In this document: positions 14,615-22,317 of the stretch, one piece after another | Position numbering within the stretch: the stretch's first letter is position 1 | Layout of the letters: each line of letters opens with the position of its first letter | Virus record (IMG/VR): IMGVR_UViG_3300028837_000519 | Location: 1 to 23,362 of that record | From: a virus | Reading direction: 5' to 3' (one strand) | DNA: 23,362 nt | The notes under the pieces: model-generated | What the model saw: only the letters and a program-made list of their open reading frames with translations | Told to the model about the DNA's origin: nothing | Databases searched by the model: none | Made by a program: the position numbers and the translations under genes

Positions 14615-16495
14615 TTATAGTCTCCTCGGTCCACCTTTGAGCGTTTCACATGCGCCCATATCCGGTGCCGTACCTCGACCAACGGGAATCTTGTTGAAGT
14701 CTAAGGTCAGGCTCACGTCTTTACCTACATTGATACAGGGAGAGCCTGATTCAAGCGTAAAATCGCCATTGGCCGCATCCATGATAAGCGGGTCGCCCGT
14801 GATGTTGTCGGCAGCCACATCGCCATTGCTGACACCTGATTCAAATTCCGCAACGGTGCAAGCCGATCCGCGGTAATGAACAATGTCAGTTTCTCCCGAT
14901 TTGTAAAGACAGTTATTTTCAAAGGTGTTATTATTCACATCAGCATGATCATCTATGCGAAGAGCGATATTGGGGAAGGCCTCTGAGGCTCTACCACAGT
15001 TAACCAAAATATTATTTCGTATAATGTTGTTCTCTATATCTCCCTCCGAGAATTCTTCAAGCCTAATACCTTCTGAATCAATATCCATGAATAAATTGTT
15101 ATAGATCATATTGCCATCGCAAACCACACTTGGATTATCTACTGATTCCAAAGATAAACCTTGACCAACTTCGCCACCATTAACAGTGGGCGAATCTGTG
15201 ATGTTGTAGAAAACATTGTAGTAAATCTTGTTACCGTTCCCGCCGACCTGACTTCTAACGGTAAGATCGTGGCAATAATTCCTATAAAATTCGTTGCCTA
15301 CACATTTACCATCCTCACCAGCACAGCCAAATGCACGGGCATACTTCATGTTGGGTGCTGAAATTTCATTATCATGGAACTTGTTATAACTGATCGTATT
15401 CGCAGTTGTTCCGATGCCAAAGGCACTATGTCCCCAATTGCTGAAATCATTGTCATAAACATCCCAATAATTGGCACCATATTGAAGCCTTATACCATCG
15501 CCGGGGCCTGGAAACGGGGAACTATAGCCAGAGTAATCAAGATTGTATCCGCTTTCAAAAGTGCAGTCGTATATAGTGACATAATCATTCTGATTTTCCC
15601 CGACCCCATACATCATAATGCCGAAGAAACCGTCTCGCCCAATAAGGCAATTCTTTAGGATGAGATTATTGATCCCGTCCAAATAGATGCCGTTTTCACC
15701 ACCCCTAATATCCAAACCATCAAGGGTTATATAGTTTATGCTCTCATTAAAAAGCACCGTGTATTGAGTACCAGAGGTTATTTCTGTGGCTTCTATAGTG
15801 CTGTAAAACGACGCCGGATTCTCCGTGGCATATACATACAAACGATCCGTGTCGTCATCCCAATACCATCGCTTTGTCGAGGTTATATCGGACTTACTCG
15901 ATTCCGCCCTGAGATACTCGGTCGAATCTAGCCATATTCTTAGGGGATCAAATGCCGAAGAGATATACCACACATTGCTTCCGTCTTCGGTCCAGTTCTC
16001 AGCAGTACCCGAACCAGAGACTATTCCTCTTGTAGTAAAGATGGGCGAATCCCCGCTCTCGGGTTCATAGAGAATCGGACTACCCTCCGACCCCGCTGAT
16101 GGAAGAATCAATCTTCCAAAATTTCCTCCGTCGTCACAACATTTAATAACATCGCCTGCGGCGAAAGTATCCCCACTGTGTGCAGCAATATCCATACATT
16201 TACTTGCGTCATTCCCGGGACCATCCGCACCCGTCTTGCTTTCTAATTCCCCATCCGCACGCATGTAATACGTGCCTGGACTTGCTCCAAAAATGGGGCG
16301 ATAATACTTAATGCCATGACCGGGGACAAAGATAGACTTTATCTTTTTATCAGGATGGAACTTCCTGTAATAGTCCCGACCCTTGCCATCAAAGATATAC
16401 CGAGGCCTGTCGTCAGAAACCCGAAGACCTTGGTATATCTTATTCAACCGAAGTTGCTCTTGAACTTCAGCCCATTGCCGCAATTGGGGCAGCAT
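14615..16495 (-). CDS. Right-handed parallel beta-helix protein (tailspike- or depolymerase-like)
   Basis: The product is 626 residues from ATG 16495 (AAGGGG six bases upstream; ATG 16498 and TTG 16501 are also in frame). Residues 1-60 may be an attachment region rich in charged helices. From about 110 to 600 there are many short beta-helix rungs (NYITLDGLDIRGGENGIYL, NLILKNCLIG, NMIYNNLF, NNIIRNNILVNC, NNTFENNCLY). The C-terminus has GDFTLESGSPCINVG and APDMGACE, a cap usual in secreted and phage pectate lyase-like beta-helix proteins. Such proteins bind or cut polysaccharides; catalytic residues cannot be assigned. It may help the phage bind or degrade the host surface. Confidence 0.88.
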   Translation of the reverse strand: MLPQLRQWAEVQEQLRLNKIYQGLRVSDDRPRYIFDGKGRDYYRKFHPDKKIKSIFVPGHGIKYYRPIFGASPGTYYMRADGELESKTGADGPGNDASKCMDIAAHSGDTFAAGDVIKCCDDGGNFGRLILPSAGSEGSPILYEPESGDSPIFTTRGIVSGSGTAENWTEDGSNVWYISSAFDPLRIWLDSTEYLRAESSKSDITSTKRWYWDDDTDRLYVYATENPASFYSTIEATEITSGTQYTVLFNESINYITLDGLDIRGGENGIYLDGINNLILKNCLIGRDGFFGIMMYGVGENQNDYVTIYDCTFESGYNLDYSGYSSPFPGPGDGIRLQYGANYWDVYDNDFSNWGHSAFGIGTTANTISYNKFHDNEISAPNMKYARAFGCAGEDGKCVGNEFYRNYCHDLTVRSQVGGNGNKIYYNVFYNITDSPTVNGGEVGQGLSLESVDNPSVVCDGNMIYNNLFMDIDSEGIRLEEFSEGDIENNIIRNNILVNCGRASEAFPNIALRIDDHADVNNNTFENNCLYKSGETDIVHYRGSACTVAEFESGVSNGDVAADNITGDPLIMDAANGDFTLESGSPCINVGKDVSLTLDFNKIPVGRGTAPDMGACETLKGGPRRL

Positions 16496-16506
16496 CATCA
16501 ACCCCT

Positions 16507-16959
16507 TTACGTTGCTACGGTAAATATTCCACTCGCGTGCGGTGTGACAGTTAGCGTATTGCCATCGGTCACAGTCACATCGGCAGGCGCGTTGTCAAGC
16601 AACGAATAGCAGACGGGTGGATCTGCCGTTGGCGCAGCCACAGTATCATCATAGATCATGGCAAAGCGACAGACAATCGACCCTCCCGATGCGGTCCAAA
16701 CTGGCGCATCAGAATCAAACATTGTGCTTCCCGCGTCTCTGGTCCATACCACGCTGGACATAGCCTGACCACCCGTTGTATAACCATTTGCCTGTGCATG
16801 TTCGTTATCAAAGCTCGCATAGGCGTCTAGGGTCAGCGTTGCACAGTTTGATGTGGACAGAAACAACGCCATCTTAAAAGAGTCCTCGTCCATATCACAT
16901 GTGCCGTCTCCGATGTATTCCGTGAATATGTTGTAGAAATCCCAAGCATTTGCAGTCAT
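16507..16959 (-). CDS. Small phage structural protein, 150 aa
   Basis: The product has the pattern of a recurring phage protein family: an N-terminal ANAWDFYNIFTEYIGDG, then SFKMALFLST, then NGYTTGGQAMSSVVWTRD, FDSDAPVWTASGG and RFAMIYDD, ending in a strand near HASGIFTVAT. From memory this family is found near portal and fibre genes of many siphoviruses, and its function is not known. ATG 16959 overlaps the stop of the zinc-ribbon gene (TGATG) and has AAGGGA upstream. It looks all-beta and may be an attachment base for the fibre cassette that follows, but this is inferred. Confidence 0.75.
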   Translation of the reverse strand: MTANAWDFYNIFTEYIGDGTCDMDEDSFKMALFLSTSNCATLTLDAYASFDNEHAQANGYTTGGQAMSSVVWTRDAGSTMFDSDAPVWTASGGSIVCRFAMIYDDTVAAPTADPPVCYSLLDNAPADVTVTDGNTLTVTPHASGIFTVAT

Positions 16960-17210
16960 CAAAATCCCTTCCTCGCGAGTACCTTTCTGGCCTCGCTTTC
17001 GACTAATTCTTTCCGGTTCCGGTTTGCAGCTAAAAGATCGATCTCAGACACCATAAAGGTATATCCGCACGTCTGACAGCTATACCCTTTTGATGCTAGT
17101 ACCTTAAAGGAAAACACTAGAAAATTGTTATAACACTTAGGACATCTGAAGCCAGACAGATTATGGATCCGCTTCTTTTCGGGTGATTTAACGTTACTCT
17201 GCATCAGCAT
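16959..17210 (-). CDS. Zinc-ribbon protein, 83 aa
   Basis: Cysteines at 23, 26, 45 and 48 (RCPKCYNNF and YSCQTCGYTF) form a two-knuckle zinc ribbon, followed by a helical charged tail (ANRNRKELVESEARKVL). The start ATG at 17210 lies within the portal gene's last codons (17-nt overlap), a sign of translational coupling. Role unknown; it may bind nucleic acid or a portal-associated protein. Confidence 0.75.
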   Translation of the reverse strand: MLMQSNVKSPEKKRIHNLSGFRCPKCYNNFLVFSFKVLASKGYSCQTCGYTFMVSEIDLLAANRNRKELVESEARKVLARKGF

Positions 17211-18708
17211 TTTCTTTCCCTTTACCCTTGCGTATTTCGTCTAACAACGCCAGCACAGGCGATGCTTCGCCCTCTGATTTCTTGTCTGCTTCCATCTGCT
17301 TAATCCAGGCATCGTCCTTGCCCTCATTCCGAAGTAGCGTATTCAATGGAATACCAGCTCTCTTGCCGCTCTCTCGGATCTCCGCCTGGGTCTTGGGTTG
17401 GATGGTTTCAGGATCAGCAAAATTCACAACGATGTCCCGCTTTTCTATTTCAATTCCTCGGATCTTCAGCATGAAACGAGCGGCGTCTTTCCATACTGGC
17501 TTAAATTGAGCAATATGTTCCTGACAGCGCTTGACTAGTGGTGCCTCCATAGCAATGAGAGCTTCGCCACTTGGAGTTCCACCCTGACCATAAAGATAGT
17601 GCTTCGGGGTTCGGCTGATAATAGCGATGGCCGATGCCAGACTGTCAATAGCATCAACGTAATTTTTGAGTTCGGTAGCCTCAAACTGTCCTACCGATGA
17701 TTGTTGGCCTGTTCCATCTCCGGCGGGGACTTCCCACATTTCGTTAGGGGCATTCTTTAGGCTGCTTGTGTCTGCATTGCTGATTATCCATCGTTGCTTG
17801 AACGCACCATATTCTGCTGCAACCATCATGTCCGTGACCAGTTTGTTAATACCATTCTGTAGAGGAATCGCATTGGTTAGATCGCTTTTGATCTGGCGCC
17901 GCTCAAGTCGGTAATGAAAGAATGGGACTTCGCCATACGGGTTTTCTGGCCTAGTGCCAGCAATGTCCTCGTCTAGCTTTTCAAGGGCTCCTTCAAGTGC
18001 TGGATTCATAGGAATACGTGCTGACAATTTCGGTCGTAAATTTATGGGCGGGAACCTCCCCGTTGTAGGGTTGAAAGGTCTAAACGCCCGATAATCATGG
18101 ATCTGCATATTCGGTTTCTCTGTTCGGTAATATTCCAGCCTGTCAGGATAATAGAGCGTAAGGCGCACGAAATTCGCAGAGTCTACCCACCATTTCGCTC
18201 CAAATCGTTTCTTGTTAGGATTGCCAGGTTCATAAAATAAATGGCATAATCGAGGATCATTGTAGAAGACCTGGAGCTCGTCTTTCTCCTCATCATTAGT
18301 TTCTGCCCAAATCATGAGGAATGATTCCCCGATGACCAGGGCCGCCTCATGAACGTCGCTGGCCTCTACCGCCAGGCCGAAATCTTCCCAGTCTAATGCC
18401 AGTTGCTTTTCTACCTTGGCATCTTTTGAAGATAGCGAGTCCAACATAATACGATCATTGGCCGAATCGATCACCACTGCACACCAATTCTCTACAAACT
18501 TAGATAGTTCCAAGTCCTTGAAAATATCATCCATCCGTCTACTGGTGTACATCAATGGCTGATCACCGTCATAGTATTTCCATAGCAGATTGTAGATAGA
18601 CAGCTTCCCGGATAAGGCTTGATAAGCACGGTCCAAATCGTTCACGGGCAACTTGGATGCTCTGGATCCCTGTATGATTTTGGTTAGAATCGCACCAGGA
18701 TTTGCCAT
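17194..18708 (-). CDS. Portal protein (SPP1 gp6-like)
   Basis: The product is 504 residues from ATG 18708; a TTG at 18723 is in frame but lacks an SD. It belongs to the Phage_prot_Gp6 portal family: LDRAYQALSGKLSIYNLLWKYYDGDQPL near the start, NWCAVVIDSANDRIML, the long wing region, then NPYGEVPFFHYRLERRQ, NGINKLVTDMMVAAEYGAFKQRWII and the crown/stem helices (PKHYLYGQGGTPSGEALIAMEAPLVK), with an acidic and Lys-rich C-terminus. The ring of 12 subunits forms the DNA entry channel. It follows TerL after two small zinc-ribbon genes, close to the usual order. Confidence 0.95.
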   Translation of the reverse strand: MANPGAILTKIIQGSRASKLPVNDLDRAYQALSGKLSIYNLLWKYYDGDQPLMYTSRRMDDIFKDLELSKFVENWCAVVIDSANDRIMLDSLSSKDAKVEKQLALDWEDFGLAVEASDVHEAALVIGESFLMIWAETNDEEKDELQVFYNDPRLCHLFYEPGNPNKKRFGAKWWVDSANFVRLTLYYPDRLEYYRTEKPNMQIHDYRAFRPFNPTTGRFPPINLRPKLSARIPMNPALEGALEKLDEDIAGTRPENPYGEVPFFHYRLERRQIKSDLTNAIPLQNGINKLVTDMMVAAEYGAFKQRWIISNADTSSLKNAPNEMWEVPAGDGTGQQSSVGQFEATELKNYVDAIDSLASAIAIISRTPKHYLYGQGGTPSGEALIAMEAPLVKRCQEHIAQFKPVWKDAARFMLKIRGIEIEKRDIVVNFADPETIQPKTQAEIRESGKRAGIPLNTLLRNEGKDDAWIKQMEADKKSEGEASPVLALLDEIRKGKGKENADAE

Positions 18709-18715
18709 TTTATCT

Positions 18716-18964
18716 CTACCCAAGAAGTTTAATTAGTTGGCCGAGCAAATCTTTTATCTCAGTTAGAAGTCCGGTGTAGTCGGGTTGGAATGGTCGGTAA
18801 TTTACCCAAACCCGACAATATGATTGATTGGGCCAACAACAATGGAAATCGTTGTAATTCACCCACGCTCCACAAATCGGACACGTATATCCTCCCTCCG
18901 GGTATGTACCAAAATGAACGTATCCAGTTTGTCCTATATCACAATTACTTATTGTTTCGTTCAT
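18716..18964 (-). CDS. Small Cys/Trp-rich zinc-binding protein, 82 aa
   Basis: Cysteines at 28, 31, 42, 43 and 50 (YTCPICGAWVNY, DFHCCWPNQ) suggest a small zinc-binding fold. The C-terminal helix LLTEIKDLLGQLIKLLG is a regular amphipathic segment, as in oligomerisation or anchoring helices. SD GGAGAGG precedes ATG 18964. It lies between TerL and the portal gene with a neighbouring zinc-ribbon gene. No family recognised. Confidence 0.7.
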   Translation of the reverse strand: MNETISNCDIGQTGYVHFGTYPEGGYTCPICGAWVNYNDFHCCWPNQSYCRVWVNYRPFQPDYTGLLTEIKDLLGQLIKLLG

Positions 18965-18995
18965 TGCCTCTCCTATCCCTGTCTATTTAAATTTT

Positions 18996-19211
18996 TCATT
19001 TTAGTTTTAGGGGCTCGACATATTGTGCATCAACAATTGATCTCTTAACGCGACTATTTGATGCTGCTTCCGATTGATTACAACTACAAGCCCAAGCCAT
19101 TACACTTTGATCGGTGCGATTGCCAATTTGCACTTGAACATAAACCATCCCCAAGCCACAAAATGGGCATGGCACAAAATATCGTTTTGTCTCATTGATC
19201 GCTCCGGCCAT
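18996..19211 (-). CDS. Small zinc-ribbon protein, 71 aa
   Basis: Cysteines at 15 and 18 (VPCPFCGLG) and at 42 and 44 (AWACSCNQSEAA) form a short zinc-ribbon-like arrangement; the second pair is CxC rather than CxxC. SD AAGGAG lies before ATG 19211, 13 bases after the TerL stop. The remaining sequence is basic and otherwise featureless. It may assist packaging, but nothing in the sequence shows this. Confidence 0.7.
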   Translation of the reverse strand: MAGAINETKRYFVPCPFCGLGMVYVQVQIGNRTDQSVMAWACSCNQSEAASNSRVKRSIVDAQYVEPLKLK

Positions 19212-19224
19212 CTTTTGTCACTCC

Positions 19225-20538
19225 TTAACCCTGCCTACTAGTCGCTTTCTTTTTGACGCCACTATCAAGATACATCACGCCATATCTCATCGCGTCCATA
19301 CCGTGATCATTTTCTTTGACTGGCACTTCTTTTGCTGGTCTACCCTCGTTTGATTTAGGCCACACATATCCCTCAATCTCTTCTAGCGTGGATGTTGGCT
19401 TTCGGCTATCTAATAATCGCCCGTCTTGCTCTACCAAAGCGCCGCGCATGAAATACAACCGTGCCTTATTGTCTCCCGCAATCAATAGACGTTTCTGTAC
19501 TGCTTGTATCCCGGGCGATATGCTCTTTTTCGCAGGCTGAGTAATAATTCCATATCGATGTAATGTGGCCCTATCCTCAGCGTCATGATCGGAAACGCTT
19601 GCTTCTATCCTTTCTCTATTTGGGTCCGGTTTTCCGTTCTCTAGATACCAGTGTTCTACTTCCTTGATCTTCTTGGCATGATCTTCAACAATTCGTTGGC
19701 TCATATAAATTTCACGATAAAGACACATCCTGCCATCATCGTCAATTGCCCACCAATGACACACAAAAGGATTGGTATATCCAAAGTCAATTGATCTAAT
19801 TCGTCTCCAGCCGATCGGTGGTTCAAAGTAATCTAATATATGAATCGCCGCATCATAATCCGCATAAACCGCTCCCTCTGCTTGTATCCATTTCCCGTCG
19901 CGAAGTCTTTTCCCCATTACACCTGTAAGACTTGCCAGTGTTTCTAAATAAGCTGGCGGGTTATGTGGGTTATCCATAGCCCCGCTGTAATAGACCTTTG
20001 CTTCACCTCCAACAATCAATCTACGATTAATCCAATGAGTAGGCGCATCCGGATTTGTTGTTAGGATGGTTTGCAGCCAAGGTGCCGCTGTTCCCCGCAT
20101 ACGTGCCAAAACTTCCTGATAATCATCTTCGGAAAATTTATTTGCTTCCTCCATCCATAAAATATCTACTCTACCTTCCTGGCCTATAGATCGGATTTGC
20201 TCCCGCTGTTCTTCATTTTTCATTCCTCCATAAGCCAAAATTGAACCATTTGAATACTCAAATCTATTTTTCGATGGGTAGTGTTTTACCTCTGGATGTC
20301 TTGCGATTACCGTTCGATCCATAAAAAGCACGGTTGAATTTGTCATGCTTTCCCGGGTTTTACGCAACATAACCGCCATCGCGCCGGGGTATCGCAGACA
20401 ATATCCATTGATTTTTTCAGCAGCTAATCTCGATTTTCCGCCTCCCGCACTTCCTGTAAATAATACGACTGGCGAAATGTCTTTCCAGGGTGCTATCTGC
20501 CACTCAAGCGGCTCGAATAGATTGATATTCTCATTCAT
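19225..20538 (-). CDS. terL: Terminase large subunit
   Basis: The 437-residue product has a Walker A GSAGGGKS (29-36), a Walker B VDILWMEE (124-131) and the coupling motif TTNPDA (160-165). The C-terminal nuclease part has the acidic sites SIDFGYTNP (D251), VSDHDAED (about 315-322) and NDHGMDAMRY (410-418). This is the ATP-driven packaging motor and headful or cos-cutting nuclease. It fits the Terminase_6/Terminase_3C-type families. ATG 20538 overlaps the TerS stop region by eight bases; a GTG at 20541 is in frame. The SD is weak, so coupling to TerS translation is likely. Confidence 0.95.
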   Translation of the reverse strand: MNENINLFEPLEWQIAPWKDISPVVLFTGSAGGGKSRLAAEKINGYCLRYPGAMAVMLRKTRESMTNSTVLFMDRTVIARHPEVKHYPSKNRFEYSNGSILAYGGMKNEEQREQIRSIGQEGRVDILWMEEANKFSEDDYQEVLARMRGTAAPWLQTILTTNPDAPTHWINRRLIVGGEAKVYYSGAMDNPHNPPAYLETLASLTGVMGKRLRDGKWIQAEGAVYADYDAAIHILDYFEPPIGWRRIRSIDFGYTNPFVCHWWAIDDDGRMCLYREIYMSQRIVEDHAKKIKEVEHWYLENGKPDPNRERIEASVSDHDAEDRATLHRYGIITQPAKKSISPGIQAVQKRLLIAGDNKARLYFMRGALVEQDGRLLDSRKPTSTLEEIEGYVWPKSNEGRPAKEVPVKENDHGMDAMRYGVMYLDSGVKKKATSRQG

Positions 20539-21019
20539 CACCGTTCTGAGGCCAATCTTCAGGACTTATAATTACATAACCCTTAATTGGGCGGTCGCCG
20601 CTAGTAACATCTAATCGCTCTTTAAAGAGCCCGTGATGCTTGCCAATCAATTCAAGCGCCTGTTGACTACTATAAAGCTCTATCTCAACACCATACTTTG
20701 TGTGCTTTATTTTCTTAATAAGCTGCCCAAATTCTGCCACTTTTTCAGTATCTATTAAAAAGGTCCTCTTGCCGGTCGGCTCAATTACATTCGTGATAGA
20801 CGCCCTGGCTTGATCCGCAAGTCTCGCGAGAACTTCGTCAGCTCCCATCGCCTTCTCTTTTATGCGTTTGGCAATTACTTCTTGAAGGTCAGGAATAGTC
20901 AACAAAAAACTGGCAGCTCGCTTTGGGTATTTATATCCAGCCCGGCGCGCTGCTTCGGCTCCATTCCAGCATTCAAGATATTCTTCTATGAAAATGCGCC
21001 GCTTATTGGTAAGCGCCAT
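20531..21019 (-). CDS. terS: Terminase small subunit
   Basis: The 162-residue product has the Terminase_2-type N-terminal HTH: NKRRIFIEEYLECWNGAEAA, then RRAGYKYPKRAASFLLTIPDL, followed by VIAKRIKEKAMGADEVLARLADQARASI. This N-terminal pattern is diagnostic of the family. The rest holds oligomerisation strands and TYPE-like residues around QALELIGKHHGLF. TerS binds the packaging site and loads the motor. Its ATG follows a promoter, hairpins and terminator leader at once, with a modest SD (TAGGA). The gene overlaps TerL. Confidence 0.93.
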   Translation of the reverse strand: MALTNKRRIFIEEYLECWNGAEAARRAGYKYPKRAASFLLTIPDLQEVIAKRIKEKAMGADEVLARLADQARASITNVIEPTGKRTFLIDTEKVAEFGQLIKKIKHTKYGVEIELYSSQQALELIGKHHGLFKERLDVTSGDRPIKGYVIISPEDWPQNGDE

Positions 21020-21035
21020 TCGAGGATCCTATTTA

Positions 21036-21067
21036 AATAACAAAACCCGATGCTTAAAAGCACCGGG
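21036..21067 (-). terminator. Intrinsic terminator in the terS leader
   Basis: On the minus strand the stem CCCGGTGC / GCATCGGG (one G-U pair) with loop TTTTAA is followed by TTTTGTTATTT. It sits between the promoter at 21125-21153 and the terS start, about 60 nt after the likely transcription start, so it would stop short transcripts unless readthrough occurs. Confidence 0.78.
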
Positions 21068-21118
21068 CGCAAGTCGGAAATTTCGGCCCGCAGGCCGGGG
21101 TCGCTCTGACCCTAGTTC
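21068..21118 (-). ncRNA. Structured leader RNA, copy 1
   Basis: This is the stretch between the estimated start site (about 21118) and the terminator stem: hairpin 1 GGGTC-AGAGC-GACCC (21098-21112), hairpin 2 CGGCC-TGCG-GGCCG (21084-21097) and a linker AAATTTCCGACTTGCG. The same order occurs in the scaffold leader with compensatory changes. The loop TGCG and linker end TTGCG are identical in both copies. The RNA would be about 80 nt including the terminator. Confidence 0.65.
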
Positions 21119-21124
21119 GTTGAC

Positions 21125-21153
21125 AGTCTATATGTTATCAGTCTGTATGTCAA
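21125..21153 (-). promoter_or_regulatory. Sigma70-type promoter, copy 1
   Basis: On the minus strand TTGACA (21153-21148), 17-nt spacer and TAGACT (21130-21125). Identical hexamers and spacer length to the promoter at 8920-8948, with shared bases GACATTCC upstream and GTCA downstream. It would drive the terminase, portal and surface-protein genes. Confidence 0.8.
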
Positions 21154-21178
21154 GGAATGTCACTACTCTCTGCGGGTT

Positions 21179-21469
21179 TTATGCTGGATGCGCAGCCCCA
21201 TTACACATCACATCTCTAAGCATGGCGTTTGCCTTGGCAGTTATTTCGCCTTGGAATTCAAGGGAACTGACTATCTCCAAGACATCCTTCAATGCCTCAT
21301 TCTCGGTTTCGAGTTGGGTGACTTCCTCCTCCAACTGTGTAAAGGCTTCTCCCCAATCAGATGCAGATTTTCCGCAGTCGATACAGCAAGGCCAAAAGAA
21401 CTCCGTTCCAACAGTGGTGATAAGAGGCCTCTTGCGTAAACGGTGTTTGTGTTCATACGACTTCTCCAT
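21179..21469 (-). CDS. Coiled-coil protein with a CxxCxxC motif, 96 aa
   Basis: The N-terminal part holds FFWPCCIDCGK, a possible metal site. It is followed by a clear coiled coil, EAFTQLEEEVTQLETENEAL, and a helical tail. Two ATGs are adjacent; AGGTG is better spaced for 21469 than 21472. It is the last gene before the terS promoter, and no terminator is seen between its stop and that promoter. The coiled coil resembles small phage accessory proteins. No function is recognised. Confidence 0.65.
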   Translation of the reverse strand: MEKSYEHKHRLRKRPLITTVGTEFFWPCCIDCGKSASDWGEAFTQLEEEVTQLETENEALKDVLEIVSSLEFQGEITAKANAMLRDVMCNGAAHPA

Positions 21470-21485
21470 CATTCACCTACCTTTT

Positions 21486-21695
21486 TTATCCTATTGCCTT
21501 TATCGCTGCTCGGAGTTCTTCGTTTTCTTGCTCAAGCTCCCTGATGCGCCTTTCCAATATTGTAACGGAATTGTGTTCTGCCTGTGACGGATAAAGGACT
21601 AAATTCTCCAATCGGTTGTCGTCCTTTGTCCCATTTATATGATGAACGACTTCCCATGCGGCTTTTTTCGGAGCCCCACAGGGCCACCCACTTAG
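21486..21695 (-). pseudogene. HNH endonuclease C-terminal remnant, no start codon
   Basis: A minus-strand frame from 21695 (just after TAG) to TAA at 21486 encodes 69 residues. It contains [18 protein letters not shown] and then YPSQAEHNS, a clear HNH/homing endonuclease pattern (HH, N, and DNR-ENL). It is followed by the helix [20 protein letters not shown]. There is no ATG/GTG/TTG before the HNH core, and the N-terminal part of a normal HNH gene is missing. The frame begins in the 26-bp repeat that codes CGAPKKAA, which also ends the upstream zinc-ribbon gene. It is a broken gene unless it is reached by a frameshift from the overlapping frame that starts at 21753. Confidence 0.75.
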
Positions 21696-21753
21696 CTAAA
21701 CAACGAGTCGCAAGATGCTCTAATATTTCAACTCCGCAATGTGGGCAGTTCAT
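21532..21753 (-). CDS. Small frame with N-terminal CPHCG, probably chimeric or frameshifted
   Basis: ATG 21753 has a strong SD (TTTGGAGG, 5-nt spacing). The first 24 residues, [19 protein letters not shown] and on to AKWVA, look like a real phage protein start: the ATRCLxxWVA pattern also occurs at the N-terminus of Phage ABA sandwich-type proteins. From the 26-bp repeat on, the frame reads sequence whose natural frame is the HNH remnant (+1), so its C-terminal part is probably nonsense. A single-base deletion in the A6 run (minus strand, GAAAAAAGC) would join the start to the HNH end and give 88 residues. It may be a deletion junction, an assembly error, or slippage. Confidence 0.4.
   Translation of the reverse strand: MNCPHCGVEILEHLATRCLAKWVALWGSEKSRMGSRSSYKWDKGRQPIGEFSPLSVTGRTQFRYNIGKAHQGA
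21657..21682 (+). repeat. 26-bp direct repeat, copy 1
   Basis: Perfectly identical to 21782-21807. In the HNH frame it encodes CGAPKKAA; in the frame from 21753 it encodes LWGSEKSR-like residues. Confidence 0.95.
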
Positions 21754-21766
21754 AATTACCTCCAAA

Positions 21767-22075
21767 TTAGCCATATTCTTTTGCGGCTTTTTTCGGAGCC
21801 CCACAGGCCCCGCAGTTGCCCCGTCTATCTGGTATCCATTCGGAATAACAATACATACAGTAGAATTCACTTTCGCCTTTATACGAATCTGACAGCGACA
21901 TTGTAGGAATGCCCTTGGAAATAAATTTCATCTCCACTTCTATAACACCAGTTATATTAGTAATGCCGTCGAAGGACGATATATCTATCGAGCTGCAAAA
22001 GGCATCATCAAGATCAAAGACGCGCCCATCTAATTCTATCTTTACATTAACTGATTTGCCTAGCAAGGCGTTCAT
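21767..22075 (-). CDS. Beta-domain plus zinc-ribbon protein, 102 aa
   Basis: Residues 1-60 look like a small beta domain (VNVKIELDGRVFDLDDAF, ITGVIEVEMKFISKG). Cysteines at 73, 76, 88 and 91 (FYCMYCYSEW, GNCGACGAP) form a zinc ribbon at the C-terminus. The end CGAPKKAA is encoded by one copy of the 26-bp direct repeat. SD GGAGGTGAGCT lies before ATG 22075. No family recognised; possibly an accessory regulator. Confidence 0.7.
   Translation of the reverse strand: MNALLGKSVNVKIELDGRVFDLDDAFCSSIDISSFDGITNITGVIEVEMKFISKGIPTMSLSDSYKGESEFYCMYCYSEWIPDRRGNCGACGAPKKAAKEYG
21782..21807 (+). repeat. 26-bp direct repeat, copy 2
   Basis: Perfectly identical to 21657-21682, with copy starts 125 bp apart. 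Here it encodes the C-terminal CGAPKKAA of the upstream zinc-ribbon protein. Confidence 0.95.
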
Positions 22076-22092
22076 AGCTCACCTCCATTCAA

Positions 22093-22317
22093 TTATACAA
22101 CTCCAATTCGGATCCCGCTCAGCGGTTCGCTATAAAACTTCCGCTCTGCCCCACAAATGGGACAAGTCAAAGTTGCCCGGAATATCTTGCTTTCGGTTCC
22201 ATCCACAAGCATTAGGCTAATCGCCGTTCGCCCTTCGTGCTCTATCACCTCAGAAAACACATAACCACACTTAAGGCAGTGTAGATGGTCTAGGTATGGT
22301 TCGGCTAAGTCTGTCAT
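22093..22317 (-). CDS. Zinc-ribbon protein, 74 aa
   Basis: Cysteines at 14, 17, 52 and 55 (HCLKCGYVF and TCPICGAER) give a classic two-knuckle ribbon split by 34 residues. SD GGAGGTCGA lies before ATG 22317, which overlaps the upstream stop (ATGA), so the pair is probably coupled. Nucleic-acid binding is possible but not shown. Confidence 0.75.
   Translation of the reverse strand: MTDLAEPYLDHLHCLKCGYVFSEVIEHEGRTAISLMLVDGTESKIFRATLTCPICGAERKFYSEPLSGIRIGVV

Noticed and set aside
17194-18723. TTG start for the portal gene at 18723
   Set aside because: It lacks an RBS; the ATG five codons later is a better start.
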